This document shows, piece after piece, positions 53,815 to 64,000 of a DNA stretch of 64,000 nucleotides (the stretch's first letter is position 1; each line of letters starts with the position of its first letter). The notes beneath the pieces were generated by a model that was not told where the DNA came from, searched no databases, and was given only the letters and a program-made list of their open reading frames with translations. This stretch comes from Pseudomonas sp. L5B5 (GTDB lineage: Bacteria > Pseudomonadota > Gammaproteobacteria > Pseudomonadales > Pseudomonadaceae). The position numbers and the translations under genes are program-made. The DNA is taken from NCBI RefSeq assembly GCF_020520285.1, contig NZ_CP084742.1, forward strand, positions 4,774,001 to 4,838,000, written 5' to 3'.

Positions 53815-54309
53815 TTAAAGCGCATGCCCACGGTCGATCTTGCTGCTGAGGATGATCGAGGTGGTGGTCTTCTCCACGCCGTCGATGCTGCCGATCTGGT
53901 CCAGCAACTGGTCCAGCTGTTCCGGGGACTCGGTGCGCAGCCAGGCCACGTAGTCGAATTCGCCGCTGACCGCGCACAGTTGCTGGACCTGGGCCATGCC
54001 GCTCAGCCGCCGCAGGACTTCCTTGCCGGAGCGGGGCTGGACCTTGATGCCGACGTAAGCCTGCAGTCCGCCATCGACGACCCGCTGGCCCAGGCGCACG
54101 CCATAGCCGGTGATGACCCTGGCCTTTTCCAGGCGCGCCAGGCGCGAGGTCACGGTGGTGCGGGCGATGCCCAATTGCCGGGCCAGCATTGCCACGCTCT
54201 CGCGAGCATTGATCTGCAAGGCGGCGATCAACTGACGGTCGACTTCGTCGAGAACGGGAGGGCGGCTATCGGACAAGATGGGCTCCAGCACGGTGATCGG
54301 GGAGCGCAC
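53815..54309 (-). CDS. Lrp/AsnC-family regulator, probable controller of davBA
   Basis: 164 aa. HTH region LDEVDRQLIAALQINARESV and LARQLGIARTTVTSRLARLE, then the RAM/AsnC effector domain (GLQAYVGIKVQPRSGKEVL, CAVSGEFDYVAWLRTES). The reading frame starts at GTG 54309 with GGGAGG 9 nt upstream; a TTG at 54276 with GGAG upstream would give the shorter N-terminus usual in relatives, so the start is uncertain. It probably senses lysine or a derivative and controls davB and davA (inference). Confidence 0.85.
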   Translation of the reverse strand: MRSPITVLEPILSDSRPPVLDEVDRQLIAALQINARESVAMLARQLGIARTTVTSRLARLEKARVITGYGVRLGQRVVDGGLQAYVGIKVQPRSGKEVLRRLSGMAQVQQLCAVSGEFDYVAWLRTESPEQLDQLLDQIGSIDGVEKTTTSIILSSKIDRGHAL

Positions 54310-54413
54310 ATGTTAGCGCCTCCCAACGCTTGCCGCTCGTCGCCCTGGCGCGACCTGGGCCGGGGCAGGAAAAGCCGCCGGGCTGACGGCTTGCCAGTCG
54401 CCGGGAGCGGGGT

Positions 54414-55514
54414 TCAGCCGGGCATGACCTGGGCGAAAGCCTCGCGAAAGCGCTGCATGTCCTGCTCTGAACCGACGCTGACCCGTGCCCAGTTCGGCCA
54501 GTTGTCCCAGACCCGGCCGATCCGTACTTGCCGTGCCGCCAGGGCATCGACCACTTCCTGGGCCGGGCGCCGGACATCGATCATGAAGCAGTTGGCCTGG
54601 GAGGCCGTGCAGGTGAAGCCGCGCTTTTGCAGCCAGGTGATGGTCTGCTCAAGCAACTGCCGGTTGTGCCGCTTGCGTTCGGCCAGCAGGCCCGGCTCTT
54701 CCAGGCTGGCAAGGCCTCCCAGCAGGGTGGAGGCCGCCGGTACGTTGTAGCCACCATAGGCTTCCAGGCGCTCGAGCAGTTCCGGTTGGCCCACGGCAAG
54801 GCCCAACCGCGCGCCGGCCATGCCGTAGATCTTGGAGAAGGTGCGCAGTACCAGCAGTCCAGGGTGATCCTTGACCAGGGGGATGCAGGTGCTGGCATCG
54901 GCAAAGTCGATATAGGCTTCGTCGATCACCATGATCGAGCCCTTGGGTTTACTCGCCAGGGCCTGTTCGATGGCCTGCCGTGGCGTCAGGGTGCCAGTAG
55001 GGTTGTTGGGGTTGCACAGGTAGATCATCCCTGCAGAGCGATCGGCGGCGAGCATGGCCGTAAGGTCGTGACGGTGCTGGCTGTCGAGGGGAATCTCGTG
55101 GACCTTGACCTGCCGCCCTTCGGCTGCCTCCCTGGGCGCCTCGTAGGAGGGGGTGGCCATGACCAGGCTACCGGCCTGGGTGAAGGCCATGACGGCATGC
55201 TGCAGCGCGGCCTTGGAGCCACAGAAACTGTGTACATGGTCCTCGGGAACCCCCTGCTGGCGGGCGAAGAGTGCATTGAGCCGGTACTGGAGCTTGTAGG
55301 GATAGCGGCCGCTGAGGGCGATGCCTTGCTGCATGGCCTGGCGGCTGGCGGAAGAGGGGCCCCAGGGGTTTTCGTTGAAATTGATCAGGACATCGTCGGA
55401 CGGTGGCTGGAGGGGCGGCGGAGCGGGTTCGGCGGCCCGGCTCCAACCTGGCAATGAAAGCAGCGGCAGGGCTGACGCGAGCCCCACCAGTGATCGGCGC
55501 GTAATCTCAACCAT
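54414..55514 (-). CDS. Tat-exported HisC-like PLP aminotransferase
   Basis: 366 aa. The N-terminus MVEITRRSLVGLASALPLLS is a twin-arginine signal (R6-R7) with an AxA-like end near WSRAAEP. The mature part is a class I/II aminotransferase close to histidinol-phosphate aminotransferase: INFNENPWGPS, LCNPNNPTGTL, VIDEAYIDFA and the PLP Lys in LRTFSKIYGMAGARLG. A PLP enzyme folded and exported to the periplasm is rare; PtaA, which modifies pyoverdine, is the recalled precedent. Whether this is PtaA is open. It is upstream of the Lrp gene on the same strand. Confidence 0.83.
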   Translation of the reverse strand: MVEITRRSLVGLASALPLLSLPGWSRAAEPAPPPLQPPSDDVLINFNENPWGPSSASRQAMQQGIALSGRYPYKLQYRLNALFARQQGVPEDHVHSFCGSKAALQHAVMAFTQAGSLVMATPSYEAPREAAEGRQVKVHEIPLDSQHRHDLTAMLAADRSAGMIYLCNPNNPTGTLTPRQAIEQALASKPKGSIMVIDEAYIDFADASTCIPLVKDHPGLLVLRTFSKIYGMAGARLGLAVGQPELLERLEAYGGYNVPAASTLLGGLASLEEPGLLAERKRHNRQLLEQTITWLQKRGFTCTASQANCFMIDVRRPAQEVVDALAARQVRIGRVWDNWPNWARVSVGSEQDMQRFREAFAQVMPG

Positions 55515-55651
55515 CGATAGATCCCTTTCTTATCGTGAAAGACACCGGGGCGTCTCTTGTCCTGGTTGGACATCGATATGACGGTGGGATAGTCGTGAGA
55601 TTTAAGGTGGCGATTCAATAGCCAGTCGCATCGCGACGTATTGGCAGGCAC

Positions 55652-55675
55652 AAAAAAACCGCGCATTGCGCGGTT
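55652..55675 (-). terminator. Terminator of the tRNA transcript
   Basis: On the minus strand AACCGCGC-AAT-GCGCGGTT is followed by T6, directly downstream of the tRNA gene. Confidence 0.88.
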
Positions 55676-55682
55676 TCGAATG

Positions 55683-55759
55683 TGGTGGGCCCACACGGAC
55701 TTGAACCGTGGACCAAAGGATTATGAGTCCTCTGCTCTAACCAACTGAGCTATAGGCCC
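55683..55759 (-). tRNA. tRNA-Ile2 (CAU anticodon, lysidine-modified)
   Basis: 77 nt with encoded CCA. Acceptor GGGCCTA pairs with TGGGCCC-end, D-loop AGCTCAGTTGGTTAGAGC, anticodon loop ACTCATAATC, T-loop GGTTCAAGTCC. The anticodon stem G-GA-CTCATAA-TCC with TTTGGTC resembles E. coli ileX and not elongator Met tRNA, so CAU is read as AUA-specific after TilS modification. Generic tools may label it Met. Confidence 0.88.
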
Positions 55760-55774
55760 TCAGTAGGCGGCGGA

Positions 55775-58700
55775 TTATAACGATGGTTTCTCGGCTGTGC
55801 TATCCGAAAAGTCGGAAACGCGGATCTGCAGGAAGCGCGCGCAGAATTCCTCGGCTTCCAGCGGCAGGCTGACGATGTAGCCCTGGATCTGCTCGCAGCC
55901 TTCCAGTGCCAGGAAGGTCTGCTGTTCCTGGTTCTCCACGCCTTCGGCGATCACCGTGAACTGCATGCTGCGGCCCAGGGCGATGATGGCGCGTACGATC
56001 GCCACGTCGTGGGGGTCGTTCGGCAAGCCACGGACGAACGACTGGTCGATCTTGAGGAAGTCCAGCGGCAGGCGCTTGAGGTAGCTCAGGGAGGAGTAGC
56101 CCGTGCCGAAGTCGTCGATGGCCAGTTGCACGCCCAGGTGCTTGAGTTGGTGCAGCACTTCCAGTGCCTCCTCGGCCTGGCTCATGATGAAGTTCTCGGT
56201 GATTTCCAGCTGCAGCAGTCCGGGCTGCAGGTTGTAGTCATGCAGCAGCTGTTCGATGCGCCCCAGCAGGTTGGGCTGGCGCAACTGGGCACCGGCGAGG
56301 TTTACCGACAGGGGGCCGAAGCTTTCGTAGTGCTGGTTCCAGTGGTGTAGGTGCTGGCAGGCCTGTTCCAGAACCCAGTCGCCGATCGGCAGGATCATGC
56401 CGTTCTCCTCGGCCAGCGGGATGAAGTGTTCCGGCGGGACCTCGCCGAAGCTGGGGTGACGCCAGCGGATCAAGGCTTCGGCGCCCACCAGCTGGTGGTT
56501 GTCGAGGCTGATCTTGGGCTGGAAATACAGGGCCAGTTCGTTGCGCTCGATGGCTCGCCGCAGTTCATGCTCCAGGGCCACGCGTTCGCTGGCCTGGGAG
56601 GTCAGGTCGCGGGTGTAGCGTTCCACGCGGTTGCGGCCCTTGGCCTTGGAGCGATACATGGCGGCATCGGCGTTCTTGATCAGGGTGGCGACGTCGCAAC
56701 CGTCCTTGGGGTACAGGCTGGTGCCGATGCTGGCGCTGATGAAAAACTCGTGTTCGCCTGCCTGGAAGGGGGCGTTGAAGCAGTTCAGCAGCTTGCCGGC
56801 GATGTAGTCGGCGTCGCTGGCCTGGTGCAGGCCGGGAAGCAGGATGATGAACTCGTCCCCGCCCAGCCGGGCCACGGTATCGATATCGCGCAGTTGCTCC
56901 TTGAGGCGTACGGCGATGCCCTTGAGCAGCAGATCGCCGACAGGGTGGCCCAGGCTGTCGTTGATGTGCTTGAAGCGATCCAGGTCGAGGAACAGCACTG
57001 CGCCCTGGCCTCCGTTGTCCTGCTGGCTGTTGAGTGCCGCCAGCAGCCGGCTTTCGAACAGGGTGCGGTTGGGCAAGCCGGTCAGCGGGTCGTGGTGGGC
57101 CTGGTAGTCGAGCCGGGCCTGGGCATGCTTGAGGCTGGAGATGTCGGCGAACACCGCGACGAAGTGAGTGGTCTGGTGCTCGCGGTTGCGTACGGCGTTG
57201 ATCGTCAGCCAGTTGGGGTAGAGCTCGCCATTCTTGCGGCGGTTGGAAATCTCGCCCTGCCAGTGCCCTTCCTGGGTCAACTGGTGCCACATCGCCGCGT
57301 AGAAGGCGCTGTCGTGCAGCCCGGATGCGAGCAGGCGCGGGGTGTGTCCCAGGGCCTCGCTCTCGCTGTAGCCGGTGATTTCGCTGAAGGCGCGATTGAC
57401 CGCGCTGATGCGCTGTTGGGTGTCGGTGATCATCACGCCTTCGGCGGTACTTTCGAACACGGTGGCGGCCTGTTGCAGTTTTTCCTGCATCAGATGGCGG
57501 TCGGTGATGTCCCGGGCAATGGTCAGCATGCAGTCGTCTTCGCCAATGGGCAGCGGTCGGCTGGAAAGTTCGCAAAGGCGGATCTGGCCATCGCTGCGGC
57601 GGATATGACAGGTGAAGTCCCGGACGAAACCATCACGTTGCAGCAGGTCGAGCAATTGCTTGCGTTCATTGAGGTTGACCCAGATTCCCAGGTCAAGGGT
57701 CGAGCGGTCCAGGGACATGGCGCTGTTGAAGCCAGTGAGGCGGCTGAAGCCTTCGTTGACCTCGAGCAGCAGGCCATCGCGCTGGCGGCTCAGTAGCAAG
57801 CCGTCCGGCGAGGCATGGAAGGCCTTGGCGAACTTTTCCTCGGAGGTCTGCAGTTGTTGCTGGGTCTCCTTGAGTTGACTGATGTCCCGCACTACCACGA
57901 CCAGCGCCGGGGTGGTGTCGAGGTCGAAGGGTTCGGCGGAAATAAGGCCGGTGAACAGCTGGCCGGTGTGGCGCCGGAAGGGCATTTCCAGGTTGCGGAT
58001 GCTGCCGGCCTGCAAGCGTTGCAGTAGGCTGGGGCCGACCCCGGGGATGCCCCAGATGTTGAGATGGGTGGCGGTCTGGCCTATGACCTCGGCGGCGCTC
58101 AGGCCGATCTGCTCTTCGAAGGCCTTGTTGACCTCCAGCAGGCAACCGTCGGACAGGCGGGCAATGACCAGGATATCCGGGCATTGCTGGAACACCGAGG
58201 CGAACTTCTGCTCGGACAGGCGCAGGGCCTCCTCGGTGTGCTTGGCCTCGCTGATGTCGATCATCAGGCCGCGCATCACCGGTTCGTGGCCGTGCTCGAT
58301 CAGGCTGACGATGTCGCGGACCCAGAGGCAGCGACCGTCCGCAGTGATCACTCGGTAGTCGAGGCTGTGATCGCGCCCCGCCTCGAGTTCGTGCTCGCAG
58401 AACGCCTGGGCGCGGGTCAGGTCGGCGGGGTGGATGATGTTGCGCCAGAAGCCGGGAATCAGCCAGTGGGCCAGGGGATATCCCAGCAACGGCTCGGCGT
58501 GGGGCGAGACGTAGCTGTAGGTGAAGTCACTGACGCTGGCTTCCCAGGCGATCGCCGAGAGGCTCTCCACCAGGCTGCGGTAGTGGTATTCGCTGCTGCG
58601 CAGTTCCTGTTCCAGGGCCACCCGGCGAGATATTTCCGAACTCAGGCGGCGATTGATGCGGATGACCACGGCGAGCACGGTGATCAGCAGCAGCAGGCCT

Positions 58701-59518
58701 GGCAGGCCATAGACCAGCACATCCAGCCAGAACATCCGGTGATCGAGCACGCTGCCCACCCAGCGCTGCTGGATGGTGTTGATTTCCTCGGAGCTGAGAT
58801 CGGCCAGGACCTTGTCGATGATGCCCACCAGGACCTTGTTGTCCTGCGGTACGCCCATTGCCAGCTGGTAGCGATAGGGGGTTTCGCCACTGACATAGAG
58901 ACCGTCGAGCTTGAGTTGACGCAGGCTCCAGACGCTGGAGGCGAGGTCGCCGACCACGGCGTCCACTTCATCGGTGGCCAGGGCTTGCAGGGCCGAGCTG
59001 ACGTTGGGCATGGCCACCAGGTTCAGGTCCGGGTGATGGGAGCGCAGCAGTTCGTGAGGTGCGTAGTTTTCCACCACGGCGATCTTGAGGCCGTAGAGAT
59101 CATTGAGGTTGCGGGGCTGGGCCCCCCCTTTATGGGCCAGGATCACGATGGGAAAGTCGAGGTAGGGCCGGGTGAAGGCCATGTAGCTCTGGCGTTCGGG
59201 GGTCGACATGATCCCCGGCAACAGGTCCAGCTTGCCTTGTCGGGCGTCTTCGAGCACGGCGGTCCAGCTGGCGGGTTCCACGGGCTTGAGGCTGATTGAC
59301 AGGCGTTCCTGGATCAGCTGGATGTAGTCCGCCGCCAGGCCCTGGTAGCGGCCTTCCTCGTCTCGGTATTCGAAGGGTGGCCAGGAGGCATCAATGCCCA
59401 GGCGCAGTTCCGGGTGGGACTTGAGCCAGCTACGTTCTTCGTCGGTGAGAGTCAGTGCGCCAGCCGTTGCGGTCCAGGTAAGTAGCGCCAGTAGAAGCAT
59501 GGCCGACAGTCTGGGCAT
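55775..59518 (-). CDS. rmcA: RmcA-like dual GGDEF-EAL protein with periplasmic SBP domain and PAS domains
   Basis: 1247 aa from ATG 59518 (MPRLSAMLLLALLTWTATAG signal). A bacterial SBP_3 domain spans about residues 30-270 (RLGIDASWPPFEYRDEEGRY, GIMSTPERQSYMAFTRPYLD). One membrane helix follows near 285-310 (VYGLPGLLLLITVLAVVIRI). Then come four PAS/PAC units (to about 800), GGDEF with LGGDEFIILLPG, and EAL with VGAEALIRWRHP, both catalytic loops intact. It makes or breaks c-di-GMP in response to a periplasmic ligand and redox state. PA0575 RmcA of P. aeruginosa has the same layout and the same place next to rpoD. Confidence 0.9.
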   Translation of the reverse strand: MPRLSAMLLLALLTWTATAGALTLTDEERSWLKSHPELRLGIDASWPPFEYRDEEGRYQGLAADYIQLIQERLSISLKPVEPASWTAVLEDARQGKLDLLPGIMSTPERQSYMAFTRPYLDFPIVILAHKGGAQPRNLNDLYGLKIAVVENYAPHELLRSHHPDLNLVAMPNVSSALQALATDEVDAVVGDLASSVWSLRQLKLDGLYVSGETPYRYQLAMGVPQDNKVLVGIIDKVLADLSSEEINTIQQRWVGSVLDHRMFWLDVLVYGLPGLLLLITVLAVVIRINRRLSSEISRRVALEQELRSSEYHYRSLVESLSAIAWEASVSDFTYSYVSPHAEPLLGYPLAHWLIPGFWRNIIHPADLTRAQAFCEHELEAGRDHSLDYRVITADGRCLWVRDIVSLIEHGHEPVMRGLMIDISEAKHTEEALRLSEQKFASVFQQCPDILVIARLSDGCLLEVNKAFEEQIGLSAAEVIGQTATHLNIWGIPGVGPSLLQRLQAGSIRNLEMPFRRHTGQLFTGLISAEPFDLDTTPALVVVVRDISQLKETQQQLQTSEEKFAKAFHASPDGLLLSRQRDGLLLEVNEGFSRLTGFNSAMSLDRSTLDLGIWVNLNERKQLLDLLQRDGFVRDFTCHIRRSDGQIRLCELSSRPLPIGEDDCMLTIARDITDRHLMQEKLQQAATVFESTAEGVMITDTQQRISAVNRAFSEITGYSESEALGHTPRLLASGLHDSAFYAAMWHQLTQEGHWQGEISNRRKNGELYPNWLTINAVRNREHQTTHFVAVFADISSLKHAQARLDYQAHHDPLTGLPNRTLFESRLLAALNSQQDNGGQGAVLFLDLDRFKHINDSLGHPVGDLLLKGIAVRLKEQLRDIDTVARLGGDEFIILLPGLHQASDADYIAGKLLNCFNAPFQAGEHEFFISASIGTSLYPKDGCDVATLIKNADAAMYRSKAKGRNRVERYTRDLTSQASERVALEHELRRAIERNELALYFQPKISLDNHQLVGAEALIRWRHPSFGEVPPEHFIPLAEENGMILPIGDWVLEQACQHLHHWNQHYESFGPLSVNLAGAQLRQPNLLGRIEQLLHDYNLQPGLLQLEITENFIMSQAEEALEVLHQLKHLGVQLAIDDFGTGYSSLSYLKRLPLDFLKIDQSFVRGLPNDPHDVAIVRAIIALGRSMQFTVIAEGVENQEQQTFLALEGCEQIQGYIVSLPLEAEEFCARFLQIRVSDFSDSTAEKPSL

Positions 59519-59586
59519 AACCGTCTCGTTGTGGGGAACGGGAGAATGCTTCGAGTGTAGACGGGGTATGAGCGCAGGGAGGAACT

Positions 59587-59620
59587 GCAAAAAGCAAAAC
59601 CCCCAGCAGGGCTGGGGGTC
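59587..59620 (-). terminator. rpoD transcript terminator
   Basis: On the minus strand ACCCCCAGC-CCT-GCTGGGGGT is followed by TTTGCTTTTTG, 7 bp after the rpoD stop. Confidence 0.88.
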
Positions 59621-59626
59621 TTGGTG

Positions 59627-61474
<1,848 letters not shown>

Positions 61475-61541
61475 AACACCCTATCCACTGAAGGTCTTGG
61501 CGGGCAAAAAACAAGCCGAGGATTATACCCGAGCTATGACC

Positions 61542-63515
61542 TCACGCGCCAGTTGAGGTCGGGTTTGATGCGGGAACATTGCGTTTTAGAAGCTCCACCA
61601 GCTGTTTTTTCTCTTCGCTGTTGAGCTCGCTTTGACGCGATTTCCTGAGAAGTTGCTCTAAAACACGCTCGCGTTGGCGAGCCGACAAGCTGTTAATGGT
61701 GTCGAAAAATTGTTGTTCAAGGTTATCTCCGTCGATCAGCCACTCTTTTTCTGCCAGTGCAGTGAGCAGATTCCCTTGCTGGGTACCGTGCCAGCGCGCC
61801 ATCAGCTGATGAATAGAGCGTAGCTTAGGATTTTTCTGCACGGCTTCGATCAGGGCCACCAGCAGCTGGGTGTTAGTGTTGTCGTCATCGGCAAAGTGCC
61901 CGGCATCTTCAACTTTTTCTGCCAGTTGCGGGTGATGCAGCAAGGTTCGCAGGGCCGACAGGGTAGGTGGTTCCACTGCCGCGGGAATGCGTGGCGCTCG
62001 CGGCTGGTCGCGGTCCCCCTGGCGTTTGCCCTTGCCATTCTTGTCCCATGGCTTGTTTTCCCATTTCTTGCCGCCGCCCTGCTTCTTCGGCGTCCACTCC
62101 TGTTGGGGGGCGTAGGCTTCCTGGTGGGGCTCGTGGTAGTCGACGTAGTCCGGCATGCCGTCATAGTCGATGCCGGCGTCATAGACCGGTGGTGCTTGCG
62201 GTGCTGGATTGTGCGCCAGCTGGTTGACCGTTTCATTGCTCAGGCCGGTGATCTCGGTGAGGCGCTGGCGCATCAGTATCCGCAAGTTGGCGCCCGGAAT
62301 CTTCTCGATCAATGGTGCGGCAAGCGTTGCAAGGTGGGCCTTGCCCTCCAGTGAGCGCGGGTCTGCTTCCTCGATCAGTTGCTGGAAGAAGTAGTCGGCC
62401 AGGGGTTGTGCGTGCTGGTTGATCCGGGCTCGGAAGGCGTCGGTGCCTTCCGAGCGAACCAGGGTATCCGGATCTTCCCCTTCCGGGAGGAACAGGAAGC
62501 GTGCGCGGCGTCCGTCCTGTAATGAGCCCAGGGTGGATTCCAGTGCGCGCCAGGCGGCCTTGCGACCGGCCTGGTCGCCATCAAAGCAGAACAGCACGCT
62601 GGGTACTATGCGAAACAGGCGCTTGAGGTGTTCTTCGCTGGTTGCGGTGCCCAGGGTCGCGACCGCGTTGCGCAGGCCTTGCTGGGCGAGGGCAATCACG
62701 TCCATGTAACCCTCGACGACGATGATTTCCTCGAGGTTGCGATTGTTCTTGCGTGCCTCGAACAGGCCGTAGAGCTCCTGCCCCTTGTGGAAGACCGGGG
62801 TCTCCGGGGAGTTCAGGTACTTGGGCTTGTCGTCGCCCAGGACTCGGCCGCCGAAGGCGATGATCCGGCCCCGACTGTCGCGGATCGGAAACATCACGCG
62901 GTCGCGGAAGCGGTCGTAACGCTTGCCGGTCTCGGCATTCTCTATCAGCAGGCCGGCGTCGATCATGGCCTTTTGCTGCAGCGTGTCGCTGCTCAGGTGC
63001 TTGAACAGGTTGTCCCAGCCGGGTGGAGCGAACCCCAGGCCAAAATCCCGGGCGATCTCGCCGGTGAGACCGCGCCCCTTGAGGTAATCCACGGCTGCCC
63101 TGCGGGCAGGATGGTTCTTCAAGGCCTGGCGGTAGTAGTCGGCGGCTGCGGTGAGCAGTGGATACAGTGGCGAGTCGGTGGGCTGGCGGGGCTTGCGCTG
63201 GCCGCGCCCACTTTCTTCACGGGGGATCTCCATGCCGGCTGCCTTCGCCAGTTCCTCCACAGCCTGGGGAAAGTCCAGGTTGTCGTGGTCCATGATGAAG
63301 CCAAGGGCATTGCCGCCGGCGCCGCAGCCGAAGCAGTAATAGAACTGCTTGTCGGGACTGACGCTGAACGAGGGGGTCTTTTCCTTGTGAAACGGGCAGC
63401 AGGCAGTGTAGTTCTTGCCGGCTTTCTTGATCTGCAGGCGCGAGCTGACGACATCGACGATGTCGGTGCGGTTCAGAAGGTCGTCAATAAAGCTCTGGGG
63501 AATGAGCCCGGCCAT
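61542..63515 (-). CDS. dnaG: DNA primase
   Basis: 657 aa. CHC2 zinc finger C40-P-F-H43 ... C61-F-G-C64, TOPRIM catalytic core EEIIVVEGYMDVIALAQQGL and CFDGDQAGRKAAWRAL, and a C-terminal DnaB-binding domain. A low-complexity linker rich in K, Q and G (KKQGGGKKWENKPWDKNGKG) separates them. ATG 63515 matches relatives. It synthesises the RNA primers of replication. Confidence 0.97.
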   Translation of the reverse strand: MAGLIPQSFIDDLLNRTDIVDVVSSRLQIKKAGKNYTACCPFHKEKTPSFSVSPDKQFYYCFGCGAGGNALGFIMDHDNLDFPQAVEELAKAAGMEIPREESGRGQRKPRQPTDSPLYPLLTAAADYYRQALKNHPARRAAVDYLKGRGLTGEIARDFGLGFAPPGWDNLFKHLSSDTLQQKAMIDAGLLIENAETGKRYDRFRDRVMFPIRDSRGRIIAFGGRVLGDDKPKYLNSPETPVFHKGQELYGLFEARKNNRNLEEIIVVEGYMDVIALAQQGLRNAVATLGTATSEEHLKRLFRIVPSVLFCFDGDQAGRKAAWRALESTLGSLQDGRRARFLFLPEGEDPDTLVRSEGTDAFRARINQHAQPLADYFFQQLIEEADPRSLEGKAHLATLAAPLIEKIPGANLRILMRQRLTEITGLSNETVNQLAHNPAPQAPPVYDAGIDYDGMPDYVDYHEPHQEAYAPQQEWTPKKQGGGKKWENKPWDKNGKGKRQGDRDQPRAPRIPAAVEPPTLSALRTLLHHPQLAEKVEDAGHFADDDNTNTQLLVALIEAVQKNPKLRSIHQLMARWHGTQQGNLLTALAEKEWLIDGDNLEQQFFDTINSLSARQRERVLEQLLRKSRQSELNSEEKKQLVELLKRNVPASNPTSTGA

Positions 63516-64000
63516 GGCGTTCTCGTCATCACTGCGCGGAAAAATAGCCCTGGCGATGCAGTCGAAGGGACCGGGGTGGCGAGGCGTGTGGAGTGCGCGG
63601 CTCGATCCAGGGGTTCGGCGTGATCGCAGTCGGGAAGTGTATCTGCCGATTGTCCACTGACGTTAGTTTCAATCAGTGTTCGGCTATCTGAAAGGTGTTG
63701 CGTCGAGTCCGGCAGTGGCCATCGAGAAGGCCTGGGCAGCTCATTGGGCGGGTCTCCAGGAGGACGCCTTGGGCTGGTAATCTGCAGGAATCGGTAAAGG
63801 GTGTGCTCGTCAGTAGCCTTGAAAGGCTCGTCAGAAAAGACGTGCACCGCTGGCAGTAGCCAGGTCTGACGTGGTGAAGCAGGTTTGTCTGGGTCGCCAG
63901 GGCGACTTCGACGGTGAAGCATCAAGCGTGATCCGCAAATGCCATTAGCCCGGCGGAAGGCCGGGCTTGGCAGAAGCTTGCAGCGAACGTCTGTGTATTA
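63516..64000. other. 485-bp spacer upstream of dnaG, rpsU expected beyond the edge
   Basis: No gene was accepted. A minus-strand frame at 63473-63925 overlaps dnaG and has no family sequence. The last three bases, TTA, would be the TAA stop of rpsU if that gene lies outside the window in the usual rpsU-dnaG-rpoD order. The hairpin at 63947-63967 is listed separately. Confidence 0.5.
63947..63967 (-). terminator. Hairpin at the expected rpsU-dnaG junction
   Basis: AGCCCGGC (63947-63954), loop GGAAG, GCCGGGCT (63960-63967). It would lie just after the presumed rpsU stop, where E. coli has a partial terminator. No strong T-run. Confidence 0.6.

Noticed and set aside
63473..63925. 150-codon minus-strand frame overlapping the dnaG start
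   Set aside because: Overlaps dnaG by 43 bases in another frame and reads as low-information Pro/Arg/Ser-rich sequence.

Overview
The window is bacterial chromosome from a Pseudomonas of the fluorescens group (P. protegens / P. chlororaphis / P. fluorescens type). This rests on GC-rich, densely packed genes and on gene order. From memory, creBCD - fiuA/fiuR/fiuI - glcB - rarD - srkA - modE - comF/bioBFHCD - acyl-CoA dehydrogenases - rsmY/LysR - rmcA - rpoD - dnaG follows the P. aeruginosa PA0463-PA0577 order, and pqqF-pqqA-davA-davB-Lrp follows the P. putida arrangement. No phage, insertion sequence or CRISPR array was seen.

Layout. 1-2.1 kb: the tail of an AraC-type regulator facing a two-gene operon made of a cofactor-free HOD/QDO-type 2,4-dioxygenase and an FAD monooxygenase. 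This looks like a quinolone or alkylquinolone catabolic pair and is the most novel module here. 2.3-9.2 kb: a retropepsin-like protease, creB-creC-creD, a GST, small membrane proteins and a PepSY protein. 9.2-13.4 kb: an iron-starvation signalling unit (TonB receptor, FecR-type anti-sigma, ECF sigma) with a Fur-like box. 13.5-17 kb: a REPIN, a DEDDh exonuclease coupled to a cNMP/CBS/DUF294 protein, and an orphan receiver. 17-25.3 kb: glcB, a GcvR-like ACT protein, rarD, srkA, phoX, modE. 25.4-30.8 kb: comF divergent from the biotin operon bioBFHCD, with a BirA-type operator over the bioB promoter. 31.4-38.7 kb: three ~600-aa acyl-CoA dehydrogenase paralogues with a GGDEF gene between the first two; the first has a PsrA-type operator.

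38.7-43.3 kb: the sRNA gene rsmY with its GacA upstream site, a LysR gene, a class III aminotransferase coupled to an amidotransferase-like protein that has lost its catalytic triad, a HigBA-type toxin-antitoxin locus whose toxin is frameshifted in a G6 run, and a Pmp3-family peptide. 43.3-51 kb: the PQQ cofactor cluster on the minus strand (pqqF, pqqA-E, S9 peptidase). 51-55.5 kb: davA-davB for lysine catabolism, an Lrp-type regulator, and a Tat-exported HisC-like aminotransferase. 55.7-64 kb: tRNA-Ile2(CAU), the multidomain c-di-GMP protein RmcA, rpoD and dnaG; the rpsU stop codon may lie exactly at the right edge.

All functional calls come from reading the translated sequence and recalled family motifs; no database search was run.
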